Source of the DNA: Synechococcus sp. C9
Lineage (GTDB): Bacteria > Cyanobacteriota > Cyanobacteriia > Gloeomargaritales > Gloeomargaritaceae
DNA: 64,000 nucleotides
NCBI RefSeq assembly: GCF_022984075.1
Contig: NZ_JALAAD010000001.1
Location: 1,034,455-1,098,454 of the forward strand
Direction: 5' to 3'
Part shown: piece after piece, positions 37,986 through 46,926 of the stretch
How the letters are laid out: the number at the start of each line of letters is the position of its first letter
Position numbering within the stretch: position 1 is the first letter of the stretch
Notes under the pieces: model-generated
Told to the model about the DNA's origin: nothing
The model's database searches: none
What the model saw: the letters and a program-made list of their open reading frames with translations, nothing else
Translations under genes and position numbers: made by a program

Positions 37986-39437
37986 TTAGGCGGTCTTCCA
38001 AGGGGCATTGACCAATCCCCAGGTGGGACTATTGAGCGCCAAGTCCATGTCTCTGGCGAAAATGGCAAAACCATCGTAGCCGTGGTACGGACCGGAATAA
38101 TCCCAAGAGTGCATCTGCCGGAAGGGAAGCGCCATCTTTTGGAAGACATACTTCTCTTTGATGCCAGCGGCGATCAGGTCGGGCTTCAGCTTGCGGGCAA
38201 ATTCCTCAAATTCGTAGGCGGTCACATCGTCGTAGATCAGCGTGCCGGGGTCGGTATAGTGGGTCGTGCGCTGGTAATCGTCCCCGTGCCCAAACTCGTA
38301 CCCGGTGCCGATCACTTCCATCCCCAAATCCCGGAAGGCGGGAATCACGTGGCGGGGACGCAAGCCACCCACCATCAGCATCACCCGTTTGCCCTCCAAG
38401 CGAGGACGATATTTGGCAATCACCGCATCGGTCTGGGGCTGGTACTTGGCAATCACCTCTTCTGCCTTGGCTTGAATGGTCTCGTCAAAACGAGAGGCGA
38501 TCTCCCGCAGGGAACGGGCAATCTCGGTAGGACCAAAGAAGTTGTACTCCAGCCAGGGGATGCCGTATTTTTCCTCCATGTGGCGGCAGAGGTAGTTCAT
38601 CGAGCGATAGCAGTGGATCAGATTGATTTTTGCCCGATGGCTGAGCATCACCTCATGGAGGGTGCCGTCCCCAGAGAATTGGGAAATCACCCGCAGACCG
38701 ATCTCTTCCAAGAGAATCCGGGAAGACCAGGCATCCCCCCCGATGTTGTAATCCCCGATCACGCTGACATCATAGGGAGAAGGGGTGAAACCGAGTTCTT
38801 CGTTGGGAATTTTCTCCGATTTGGAAAACACCCAGTCCCGCACCGTGTCATTAGCAATGTGGTGCCCGAGGGATTGGGAAACGCCCCGGAAGCCTTCGCA
38901 CCGTACAGGCACAACGGGCTTGCCGATCTGTTTGCTCTTTTTCTTGGCGACCGCTTCAATGTCATCGCCGATCAGACCGATGGGGCATTCGGATTCGATG
39001 GTGACCCCTTGACTGAGGGGAAACAGGGTTTCCAGTTCGTCAATGAGTTTAGCCAGCTTTTTGTCGCCCCCGAAAACAATATCCCGCTCTTGGAAGTCGC
39101 TGGTAAACTGCATGGTGCCGAAGGTATCTACCCCCGTCGTACCGATGTAGTAGTTGCGGCGACCCGACCAGGAGTAGTAACCGCACCCCACTGGACCGTG
39201 GCTCAGGTGAATCATGTCTTTGACGGGACCCCAGACCACCCCTTTGGCACCGGCGTAGGCACAGCCCCTAGTGGTCATTACCCCAGGCACGGATTTGATG
39301 TTGGATTTCACGCCGCAGTCGGATTTGCCTTCTTCGGTGACATTCAGGTGCTTTTCCCGCTTTTTGCGCGACTTTTCAGGATATGCCTCGAGCACCTCCT
39401 TGATAATTTGTCGCTTTTCGTCTTGAGTGTATGTCAT
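37986..39437 (-). CDS. nifD: Nitrogenase MoFe protein alpha chain
   Basis: 483 residues. It binds FeMo-co and shares the P-cluster with NifK. Seen: [20 protein letters not shown] and [20 protein letters not shown] (P-cluster Cys), [37 protein letters not shown] (region near the FeMo-co Cys), [20 protein letters not shown] and [20 protein letters not shown] (FeMo-co His region). No insertion element interrupts it, unlike some heterocystous strains. It lies 69 bp after nifH. Confidence 0.98.
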   Translation of the reverse strand: MTYTQDEKRQIIKEVLEAYPEKSRKKREKHLNVTEEGKSDCGVKSNIKSVPGVMTTRGCAYAGAKGVVWGPVKDMIHLSHGPVGCGYYSWSGRRNYYIGTTGVDTFGTMQFTSDFQERDIVFGGDKKLAKLIDELETLFPLSQGVTIESECPIGLIGDDIEAVAKKKSKQIGKPVVPVRCEGFRGVSQSLGHHIANDTVRDWVFSKSEKIPNEELGFTPSPYDVSVIGDYNIGGDAWSSRILLEEIGLRVISQFSGDGTLHEVMLSHRAKINLIHCYRSMNYLCRHMEEKYGIPWLEYNFFGPTEIARSLREIASRFDETIQAKAEEVIAKYQPQTDAVIAKYRPRLEGKRVMLMVGGLRPRHVIPAFRDLGMEVIGTGYEFGHGDDYQRTTHYTDPGTLIYDDVTAYEFEEFARKLKPDLIAAGIKEKYVFQKMALPFRQMHSWDYSGPYHGYDGFAIFARDMDLALNSPTWGLVNAPWKTA

Positions 39438-39468
39438 GGTATTGTCCTCTTGGTAGTGGGTGGTTCAA

Positions 39469-39491
39469 CCCCTCCCCAAGGCGGGAAGGGG
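39469..39491 (-). promoter_or_regulatory. nifH-nifD intergenic hairpin
   Basis: On the minus strand CCCCTTCCC and GGGGAGGGG flank a short loop GCCTT, giving a stable stem with one mismatch or wobble. It lies between the nifH stop and nifD start, with no T-run. Such hairpins in other diazotrophs separate abundant nifH mRNA from nifDK by processing. Confidence 0.7.
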
Positions 39492-39506
39492 CTGAGATTG
39501 GGTTAG

Positions 39507-40445
<939 letters not shown>

Positions 40446-40559
40446 CTAATGAATGTTGCCGATGGTCTGAAGGGGGGATAAATTCGCCGGGGGCGAGCGT
40501 TCCCCTGGGCTTGAGCATGAAGTGGGTAACATAAAACCTCCGTCAGAAGTGAATCAAAA

Positions 40560-41387
40560 CTAAACCGCTTCTACCGTGAGAGAAGCCAAGACCTCCTGCC
40601 GCAACCGCTCTTCGATGAGACCTTTCAGGGTGTCTAAACTACTGGCGCAACTGCCACAGGCACCCTTGAGAATCACCAAAACCCGGTCATTTTCCACATC
40701 AAACAACTCCACATCACCGCCATCCGCCTGTAGGTAGGGACGCAGGCTCTCCAGGGTGGTTTGAATTTTGTTGATCTTTTGCAGATTGGTCATCCCGGCG
40801 GGGAAATGGCAACTCGCCAAAATGTCATCAATGACACTCAAACAGGAACCACAACCCCCCCCTGCCTTGACATAGCTCATCACCTGTTCAGCGGTGGTCA
40901 GGCGATTTTCCTTGATCACCTTGCGGAGGCGTTCCCCGCTCACCCCAAAACAGGTACAGACCAAACTGCCTTCATCCTCCTCATGTTCGGGAAGCGCAAT
41001 GCCCCGATAGTTATAAATGGCTTTTTCCAATGCTTCCTGCCCCATCACCGAACAGTGCATTTTCTGCTCCGGCAAACCTCCTAAATAATTGGCAATATCC
41101 CGGTTGGTAATGGCGAGGGCTTCATCCAGGGTCAAACCTTTCACCATTTCCGTCAAGGCGGACGAAGAGGCAATGGCACTGGTACAGCCGAAGGTTTGGA
41201 ATTTGGCATCCACGATTTTGTCAGAGGCAATCTCAATTTTGAGGTGCAATCTCAGCGCATCCCCGCAGGCGATACTGCCCACTTCCCCACGGGATACCGC
41301 ATATTCGGGTTCGCCCTGGTCTTCAATCACGCCCTGATTGCGGGGATGGTAAAACAGCTCTAAGACCTTTTCGCTATAGTTCCACAT
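40560..41387 (-). CDS. nifU: Iron-sulfur scaffold NifU
   Basis: 275 residues in three parts. The IscU-like N-domain (about 1-125) has ACGDALRL, FGCTSAIASSSAL and KMHCSVMGQEAL. The central [2Fe-2S] BFD-like domain (about 135-185) has CTCFGVSGERLRKVI and GGGCGSCLSVIDDIL. The C-terminal Nfu domain (about 205-275) has LQADGGDVELFDVENDRVLV and GACGSCASSLDTLK. It assembles clusters for nitrogenase with NifS, encoded 14 bp upstream. The 159-bp spacer to nifH probably holds the nifH promoter. Confidence 0.97.
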   Translation of the reverse strand: MWNYSEKVLELFYHPRNQGVIEDQGEPEYAVSRGEVGSIACGDALRLHLKIEIASDKIVDAKFQTFGCTSAIASSSALTEMVKGLTLDEALAITNRDIANYLGGLPEQKMHCSVMGQEALEKAIYNYRGIALPEHEEDEGSLVCTCFGVSGERLRKVIKENRLTTAEQVMSYVKAGGGCGSCLSVIDDILASCHFPAGMTNLQKINKIQTTLESLRPYLQADGGDVELFDVENDRVLVILKGACGSCASSLDTLKGLIEERLRQEVLASLTVEAV

Positions 41388-41401
41388 GGTTGTTTCACCT
41401 C

Positions 41402-42598
41402 CTATTTGGGGACAACAGCTTGAGTGCGTTCTTCGATCCAGCCCTGATCCGCCGCATTAAAAGGAGAAAGGGCACGGAGTTGCGCCACGATTCCCGGCAG
41501 TACGGCGAGCAACTGCTCCACTTCCGCTTCGGTCGTGTAGCGGGAGAGACTGAAGCGAATGGAACCATGCAAAACGCTGTAGGGAAGCCCCATCGCCCGC
41601 AGGACATGGGAAGGTTCTAAAGAATCAGAGGTGCAAGCGGAACCCGAGGACGCACAAATGCCCTCCCGATCCAGCAGGAGGAGGATCGCTTCTCCCTCGA
41701 TGTACTTGAAGCCAATGTTGGTGGTATTGGGCAAACGGGGACTGCCCTGACCGTTGACCACCGTATCGGGAATCGTCCGCAGGACTGAAGCTTCTAGGTG
41801 ATCCCGTAGAGCTTGAACCGATTGCATTTGTGCCAGATGCTGTTGTGCCAATAGTGCTGCCTGCCCCAGCCCCACAATCCCCGCCACGTTTTCGGTGCCG
41901 CCCCTGCGGTTGCGTTCCTGGTGCCCACCGATGAGCAGGGGACGAAAGCGTACCCCCCGTCGGACGAATAGGGCACCCACCCCCTTGGGCGCATGGAATT
42001 TATGCCCCGATAGGGTGAGAAAATCAATAGTACTGTTTTGCAGATGGATGGGAATTTTCCCCACCGCTTGCACCGCATCCACATGGAATAAAGCTCCGTA
42101 GGACTTGACTAAAGCACCGATTTGCTCCACCGGGAAAATCACCCCCGTTTCGTTGTTGGCATACATGGTGGAAACGACCGCCGTATCCCCCGTCAAAGCC
42201 GCCTCCAATTCCATCAAGTCCAACATTCCTCGGCTATCCACCGAGAGGTAGGTCACCCGGTAGCCCTGTTTTTCCAGGGTCTTGCAGAGATTGAGAACGC
42301 AGGCGTGTTCCACTTGGGTGGTGATGATGTGCTTGCGGTCGGGGAAGGTTGCCAACGCCGAACGAATCGCCGCATTATTCCCTTCCGTGCCACAACTGGT
42401 GAAAATGATTTCCGAAGGGAGTGCCCCAATCAGGTCTGCCAACTGTTCCCGGGCGGTTTGGACTGCCTTTGCCACCTGTCCACCAAAGCGGTGCATACTG
42501 GAAGGATTGCCATAAAACTCGGTCAAATAGGGCAACATGGCGGCTAAAACCCGCTCATCCACCTGGGTGGTGGCGTTGTTATCTAAGTAAATGGTCAT
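41402..42598 (-). CDS. nifS: Cysteine desulfurase NifS
   Basis: 398 residues from the ATG at 42598, overlapping the FdxN-like stop by 4 nt. A PLP enzyme that gives sulfur from cysteine to NifU. Seen: YLDNNATTQVDERVLAAMLP, TSCGTEGNNAAIRSAL, HVDAVQAVGKIPI, the PLP lysine in LSGHKFHAPKGVGALFVRRG, and the active-site Cys loop SSGSACTSDSLEPSHVLRAM. Confidence 0.97.
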   Translation of the reverse strand: MTIYLDNNATTQVDERVLAAMLPYLTEFYGNPSSMHRFGGQVAKAVQTAREQLADLIGALPSEIIFTSCGTEGNNAAIRSALATFPDRKHIITTQVEHACVLNLCKTLEKQGYRVTYLSVDSRGMLDLMELEAALTGDTAVVSTMYANNETGVIFPVEQIGALVKSYGALFHVDAVQAVGKIPIHLQNSTIDFLTLSGHKFHAPKGVGALFVRRGVRFRPLLIGGHQERNRRGGTENVAGIVGLGQAALLAQQHLAQMQSVQALRDHLEASVLRTIPDTVVNGQGSPRLPNTTNIGFKYIEGEAILLLLDREGICASSGSACTSDSLEPSHVLRAMGLPYSVLHGSIRFSLSRYTTEAEVEQLLAVLPGIVAQLRALSPFNAADQGWIEERTQAVVPK

Positions 42599-42864
42599 GC
42601 CCGACCTCCTTTTTGGTGCAAGCGATGGACAAGTTGGTTGTAGTGGGTGAACCATTCCCGCCAGTAGGTGTTGAAATCCTCCAACTGGTAGGGGGAATTG
42701 TTGACAAAAATGCCGCCGCAGGGATATTCCTTCAAGCTGTGACAGCGGTCGCATAACTTGGCATCGAGTTGATAGTGGTGGTTACGGTATTGAATCGCCC
42801 CCCGGGGACACCGGGCACGGCACTCCGCCCAACTCATGTATTGATTAGTGGCTGTGTAGGGCAT
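42595..42864 (-). CDS. fdxN: FdxN-type nif ferredoxin with lost cluster cysteines
   Basis: 89 residues from the ATG at 42864 (GGAGG upstream), between nifB and nifS, where cyanobacteria carry fdxN. The N-terminus [20 protein letters not shown] aligns with the C-x2-C-x2-C-x3-CP motif, but Tyr9 and Trp12 replace the first two cysteines. In [17 protein letters not shown] the fourth cysteine is Phe53. Five of the eight ligands remain (15, 19, 38, 41, 49). The C-terminal tail [16 protein letters not shown] resembles the tail of extended FdxN proteins. It probably cannot hold two normal [4Fe-4S] clusters. The frame is intact and coupled to nifB and nifS by overlaps. Confidence 0.8.
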   Translation of the reverse strand: MPYTATNQYMSWAECRARCPRGAIQYRNHHYQLDAKLCDRCHSLKEYPCGGIFVNNSPYQLEDFNTYWREWFTHYNQLVHRLHQKGGRA

Positions 42865-44278
42865 GATCCACCTCCATTTGGGTGCGCATAAACTGGGTGT
42901 AAAACTTGCGGGCGACGGTTTCAATTACGTCGTAATCTTCAAAGGGTTCAATCCCGCTCTTTCTTAATTTTTCCTGGGGACAACTGCCAATTTTGGAACA
43001 GAGCACACCCCGACAATCACTAATCGTTTGGATGATATTTTCCAAAGTTGCCTCTTCCCCATAACCGCTTTGGCAATAGTGATCGATCTTGCGATGGCTG
43101 ACGAAGTTGACCGTATTCCCATCCACTTCATAGATGAGAAATTCCTTCGCATGACCGAAGTGTTGATTGACCAAGCCACCGCCTTTGCTGGCAACGGCAA
43201 CCAAAATTTTGGGAGTGGGTTTGACATTTTTGCCCTGAAGTTTGGCTTTTTGTTCTGCCAATTCCATTTTTCGGAGTTCGATGCGGGTATGCGCCAACCG
43301 CCGCTGTTCCGTATCGTATTCGGGTTGCATGGTCATGAATTTCTCTTTGGTGAATTCCTGGGAGCGGTCTTCCCCTAATAAACCCACCGCATCCGCCCGA
43401 CACTGGCGACAATGGCGCATCATTTTCATATTGCCCGCGCACCTATCCTGCAATTCCTTCAGTTCCTTGGGGGTGGGTCCCCGCTGTCCATTTAGCCCAA
43501 AATAAGTGCCATGTTCTGGTGCGGAAATCAGGGGCATAATGTTATGCAAAAATGCGCCCCGCTCCCGAATCACCCGATTCACTTCCACCAAATGCTGGTC
43601 ATTAATGCCGGGAATCATCACCGAATTCACCTTGCAGAGAATGTCCGCTTCCTGGAGTGCCTGCAAACCTTCCTGTTGCCGTTCGAGGAGGATTTTCACC
43701 CCTTCGATGCCCTTAATCCGCTTTCTCTGCCAGCGAATCCAAGGATAAATGCGAGCGCCAATTTCTGGGTCAACGGTGTTAATCGTGATCGTCACATGGT
43801 CAATGTTCAGTTCCTTGATTTTGTCCACATAGTCCGGCAAATTTAAGCCATTCGTAGAAAGGCAGAGTTTAATATCCGGGGCTTTTTCGGCAATCCGAGC
43901 AAAGGTTTCAAAGGTCTGTTTGGGATTTGCCAAGGGATCGCCAGGACCCGCAATGCCCACCACCGTCATCTGCGGAATTTTGCCCGCAATCACCAGTACC
44001 TTATGGGCGGCTTCCTCTGGGGTCAGGGTTTCGCTCACCACACCAGGGCGGCTCTCATTGGCACAGTCATATTTGCGATTGCAATAATTGCACTGAATGT
44101 TACACGCCGGGGCGACGGCAACGTGCATCCGGGCGTAATGGTGGTGCGCCTCCTCGCTATAACAGGGATGCTTGGCAATACGCTCCTTGATACGTTCATC
44201 CCGACTGGCGAGGGTATCGCCGAGATTTTGTTGGGTACATCCGCAATTTTTAGCGGCATTAGCAGGGGGGGGAGTCAT
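42845..44278 (-). CDS. nifB: Nitrogenase cofactor biosynthesis radical SAM protein NifB
   Basis: 477 residues from the ATG at 44278. NifB builds the carbide-containing NifB-co. Seen: radical-SAM motif CNIQCNYC (Cys59, Cys63, Cys66), [51 protein letters not shown] (second cluster Cys), and a C-terminal NifX-like domain (about 370-460, [20 protein letters not shown]). An in-frame start 30 nt upstream (44308) is also possible; neither has a strong ribosome site. It is the first gene of the minus-strand nif block, and its end overlaps fdxN by 20 nt. Confidence 0.97.
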   Translation of the reverse strand: MTPPPANAAKNCGCTQQNLGDTLASRDERIKERIAKHPCYSEEAHHHYARMHVAVAPACNIQCNYCNRKYDCANESRPGVVSETLTPEEAAHKVLVIAGKIPQMTVVGIAGPGDPLANPKQTFETFARIAEKAPDIKLCLSTNGLNLPDYVDKIKELNIDHVTITINTVDPEIGARIYPWIRWQRKRIKGIEGVKILLERQQEGLQALQEADILCKVNSVMIPGINDQHLVEVNRVIRERGAFLHNIMPLISAPEHGTYFGLNGQRGPTPKELKELQDRCAGNMKMMRHCRQCRADAVGLLGEDRSQEFTKEKFMTMQPEYDTEQRRLAHTRIELRKMELAEQKAKLQGKNVKPTPKILVAVASKGGGLVNQHFGHAKEFLIYEVDGNTVNFVSHRKIDHYCQSGYGEEATLENIIQTISDCRGVLCSKIGSCPQEKLRKSGIEPFEDYDVIETVARKFYTQFMRTQMEVDHALHSH

Positions 44279-44378
44279 GGATAGAGTGCCTGTACGAATC
44301 GATTGCACTCGTTATAACACCGCCCCCTTTTGCCGACGGACATCCCCCTGGAAATAACTTGATTAAACCTATTAAAAA

Positions 44379-44913
44379 TGTACTCAGCCCTCCAATCCCT
44401 ATGCCCCGGGGACATTGATTTTTCTTTTGCCCTAGAGAACGGGTATATTTCCAGGCAGAGTCAGGATATATCTGCGGATTTTTGAGATTAAATGCACTCA
44501 GCCAAACCCTTGGCTGGCAAGGATTTCAGGGATAAATCGCCACCGTTTATCAGTGTACTCACCCCCACCTAATCCACTGGTTAAACCCTCCACTGACTTC
44601 TGTATAAATAGTAACATAATCCCCGCAAATGGTTACATAAGATACCAAAAATAATGTTAAATTTCTTCTCTGTCGGGCATCTGGTAGTCAATAATACAAA
44701 TTAGGGTGAGTACAGCCTATTCACCGGCACATTTCCCCGTTGATACGGATGGGGATGAACGTTGCGTTGAGTACACATATTCCTACTTCGGCAACCGGAA
44801 ATCCATAGAAAACTGCGGAAAACACCCGTACCTGCCCCTGGGATGAGGGGGAGTGCGGGCGAGAACATGGCTTCGGATGGGAGTTTGGGGGATTGGTGCC
44901 CCAGATGAGTACA
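44379..44913. promoter_or_regulatory. Five TGAGTACA octamers, candidate regulator sites
   Basis: Exact copies lie at 44379-44386 and 44554-44561 (minus orientation) and at 44707-44714, 44768-44775 and 44906-44913 (plus). Several share flanking bases (GGGTGAGTACA at 44554 and 44707). Copies nearest nifB point toward nifB and copies nearest the plus genes point toward those genes. Binding protein unknown. Confidence 0.6.
44632..44645. promoter_or_regulatory. NtcA-like site (weak)
   Basis: GTT-N8-TAC, one mismatch from the NtcA consensus GTA-N8-TAC, about 350 bp before nifB. On the minus strand a TACTAT lies 18 nt past it, closer than the usual 20-24 nt. Confidence 0.3.
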
Positions 44914-45008
44914 TTGCAATAAATCCAATAAAACGATTGGGACTTGGTGCCGGAGCTTAATGCGAGACACTTGCTATAACCAAGCCATCCCATTACGGAG
45001 TTTGATTC

Positions 45009-45260
45009 ATGCCAGAGTATGTCTTGACCGACCGCATTGATTCCCTACCCATTGGGGAGCGGTGGAATGTGCGTTTGCGTTTGGAAGAACTAGCGATTAG
45101 TTGCGAATGCCGGAAAGATGGTTTGCTGGATATTCACATCAAGAATGCCGACGAAGCATTGTTAGTCCGCATGATTCTTTTGCGGCACCAGACCGCCCGC
45201 CCGCAACATTTGGCGTGGTTAGAACGATGTTGGCATTTATCCCCTGTTTCAGGAGTCTAA
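45009..45260 (+). CDS. Asr1405/Asl0597-type small nif-cluster protein
   Basis: 83 residues. RWNVRLRLEELAISCECRKD and ARPQHLAWLERCWHLSPVSG match the small cyanobacterial family represented by Asr1405 of Anabaena, found in nif clusters and of unknown function. Cys and Trp positions (ISCEC, LERCW) are conserved as I recall them. It is the first plus-strand gene after the regulatory region and leads toward nifV. Confidence 0.75.
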   Translation: MPEYVLTDRIDSLPIGERWNVRLRLEELAISCECRKDGLLDIHIKNADEALLVRMILLRHQTARPQHLAWLERCWHLSPVSGV

Positions 45261-45264
45261 AACC

Positions 45265-45348
45265 ATGACCACCGTTACTTTTTTGGTAATTTACCTGTTG
45301 ATTTTTTGGTTGTTTCTCAAAGGCATGTTTGGGAATCAACTCAAATGA
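45265..45348 (+). CDS. Tiny membrane-protein ORF (27 aa)
   Basis: ATG to TGA encodes MTTVTFLVIYLLIFWLFLKG and then MFGNQLK: one membrane helix with a short basic/polar tail. It starts 4 nt after the Asr1405-type stop and overlaps the next small ORF in ATGA, a translational-coupling layout. No clear ribosome site precedes it apart from AGGAG about 12 nt upstream. I do not recognise the family. It is not an obvious b6f or photosystem small subunit. Confidence 0.5.
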   Translation: MTTVTFLVIYLLIFWLFLKGMFGNQLK

Positions 45349-45413
45349 TTGACCCTCAATTGCTAGGCATCATGCCTTGGTTAATCATCTCGTTTGTGAT
45401 CAATCATGATTGA
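45345..45413 (+). CDS. Tiny ORF (22 aa) overlapping nifV start
   Basis: ATG at 45345 overlaps the previous TGA (ATGA) and encodes MIDPQLLGIMPWLIISFVIN then HD, a hydrophobic peptide ending inside the nifV 5' end. The first 13 nt, ATGATTGACCCNN, repeat at the nifV start (45406). It may be a translated coupler or leader for nifV, or a relic of a start duplication. Confidence 0.3.
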   Translation: MIDPQLLGIMPWLIISFVINHD

Positions 45414-46542
45414 CCCAATTATCATCAACGATACCACCCTAAGAGATGGGGAACAGACCGCTGGGGTTGCTTTTAATGTGCGGGAAAAATTAGCCATTGC
45501 CCGTCTATTAGACCAAATTGGCATTCCCGAATTAGAGGTAGGCATTCCCATCATGGGGGGCGAGGAGGCGGAAGCGATCAAAGCCCTGGTGCAAGCGGGA
45601 TTAAACGCCCGGTTACTCGGCTGGAATCGCTGTAAAATTTCCGACCTGGAAGCCTCCCTTGCCTGTGGGCTGCAACGGGTGCATATTTCCGTGCCCGTAT
45701 CGGATGTGCAAATTGCCGTCAAATTTCACAGCAACCGCTGGGCGATGCTTGCCCAACTGAAAAAATGCATCGAGTTTGCCAAAGCCCACGGGCTGTTTGT
45801 GGCGGTCGGGGGGGAGGATAGTTCCCGGGCAGACCCGGCGTTTCTCCTGGACGTTGCCCGCTATAGCCAAGCCTGGGGAGCGGAGCGATTTCGCTTCTGT
45901 GATACGGTGGGGAGACTTGACCCCTTTGCCACCTACGCACAGATTGAACAATTGACCAGCGCCCTGGAGATTCCGGTGGAAATGCACACCCACAATGACC
46001 TGGGAATGGCGGTGGCGAATGCGTTGGCAGGCATCAGAGCCGGGGCGCGCTCGGTGAATACCACGGTGAATGGGTTAGGAGAACGGGCGGGGAATGCGGC
46101 ACTAGAGGAAGTCGTGATCGCCCTCAAGGAACTCTATGGCATCAAATTACCCATCCGCACGGAGCGTTTTTGGGAACTCTCCCAGGTGGTTGCTCAAGCC
46201 GCCAATTGCCCGCCCCCGTTGTGCAAACCCGTGGTGGGTGAAAACACCTTTTCCCACGAATCGGGGATTCATACCCACGGTCTTTTGGTGAATGCCTGCA
46301 CCTACGAACCCTACCCCCCCGAAGCGGTTGGGCGGCAACGCCGGTTTGTGATTGGCAAACATTCGGGTACCCATTTAATCATTTATCTCCTGCAACAGGA
46401 GGGCATCCAGGTTACTCCCCCGCAAGCCCGGGCGATTTTAGCCATCGTGCGCCGTCGGGCTACGGAATCCAAACGGGGGTTATCCCTAGCGGAGTTAGTG
46501 GAAATTAGTCAACACATTCGTCAAACCCTGGAGGCATCCTAA
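45406..46542 (+). CDS. nifV: Homocitrate synthase
   Basis: 378 residues. NifV condenses acetyl-CoA and 2-oxoglutarate to homocitrate, the organic ligand of FeMo-co. Seen: [20 protein letters not shown] (catalytic Arg and metal Asp), [20 protein letters not shown] (HxH metal ligands), [20 protein letters not shown] and [11 protein letters not shown]. It is followed by nifZ after 1 nt. Confidence 0.96.
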   Translation: MIDPIIINDTTLRDGEQTAGVAFNVREKLAIARLLDQIGIPELEVGIPIMGGEEAEAIKALVQAGLNARLLGWNRCKISDLEASLACGLQRVHISVPVSDVQIAVKFHSNRWAMLAQLKKCIEFAKAHGLFVAVGGEDSSRADPAFLLDVARYSQAWGAERFRFCDTVGRLDPFATYAQIEQLTSALEIPVEMHTHNDLGMAVANALAGIRAGARSVNTTVNGLGERAGNAALEEVVIALKELYGIKLPIRTERFWELSQVVAQAANCPPPLCKPVVGENTFSHESGIHTHGLLVNACTYEPYPPEAVGRQRRFVIGKHSGTHLIIYLLQQEGIQVTPPQARAILAIVRRRATESKRGLSLAELVEISQHIRQTLEAS

Positions 46543-46543
46543 A

Positions 46544-46843
46544 ATGAGCCGTTCAGAAATGGAACTCGATGCACCCCCAGTTTTTGAAATTGGTGAGAAA
46601 GTCCAACTGACCAAAACCATCCGCAATGACGGCACTTTTTCTGGTCGGGAACTGCGGGATATTCTGGCTCGCAAAGGCGACGTGGGCTATGTTGTGGCGA
46701 TTGGTACCTTTTTACAATCCTTCTACATCTACAGCGTGCATTTCATTGAGTTGGGGATTGTGGTGGGGTGTCGTGCCTCTGAATTGGCATCCCTAGCCGG
46801 GGAAAAAAGTCACACTGGATACCAAAATCCAGAAAAGTCTTAA
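46544..46843 (+). CDS. nifZ: NifZ-domain protein
   Basis: 99 residues. FEIGEKVQLTKTIRNDGTF, RKGDVGYVVAIGTFLQSFYI and YSVHFIELGIVVGCRASELA fit the NifZ domain, a small SH3-like fold involved in P-cluster maturation of the MoFe protein. It is 1 nt after nifV, hence translationally linked. nifT, often next to nifZ, is not seen. Confidence 0.9.
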   Translation: MSRSEMELDAPPVFEIGEKVQLTKTIRNDGTFSGRELRDILARKGDVGYVVAIGTFLQSFYIYSVHFIELGIVVGCRASELASLAGEKSHTGYQNPEKS

Positions 46844-46926
46844 AAAATAGTAAATATGCTTACTAGATGACAGAAAATTATGGGTTCAGGCGATTAGAGT
46901 CTAAACTACTTTAACCGTAACCAATA

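Larger units (their letters stand above)
44279..45008. promoter_or_regulatory. 730-bp divergent nif regulatory region
   Basis: It separates nifB (minus) from the Asr1405-type gene and nifV (plus). No gene is convincing: the open minus-strand frames at 44701-44993 have no family likeness. It holds five copies of TGAGTACA (listed separately), a diverged sixth (TGCACTCA at 44493), an NtcA-like dyad at 44632, and AT-rich tracts at 44600-44700 suited to a promoter. Confidence 0.6.

Noticed and set aside
44632-44645. NtcA site for nifB
   Set aside because: Only a one-mismatch dyad with non-standard -10 spacing; kept as a weak feature but not as a finding.
44701-44993. Two overlapping minus-strand frames of about 90 codons in the nifB upstream region
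   Set aside because: No recognisable domain, no ribosome-binding site, mutually overlapping, and they cover candidate regulatory octamers.
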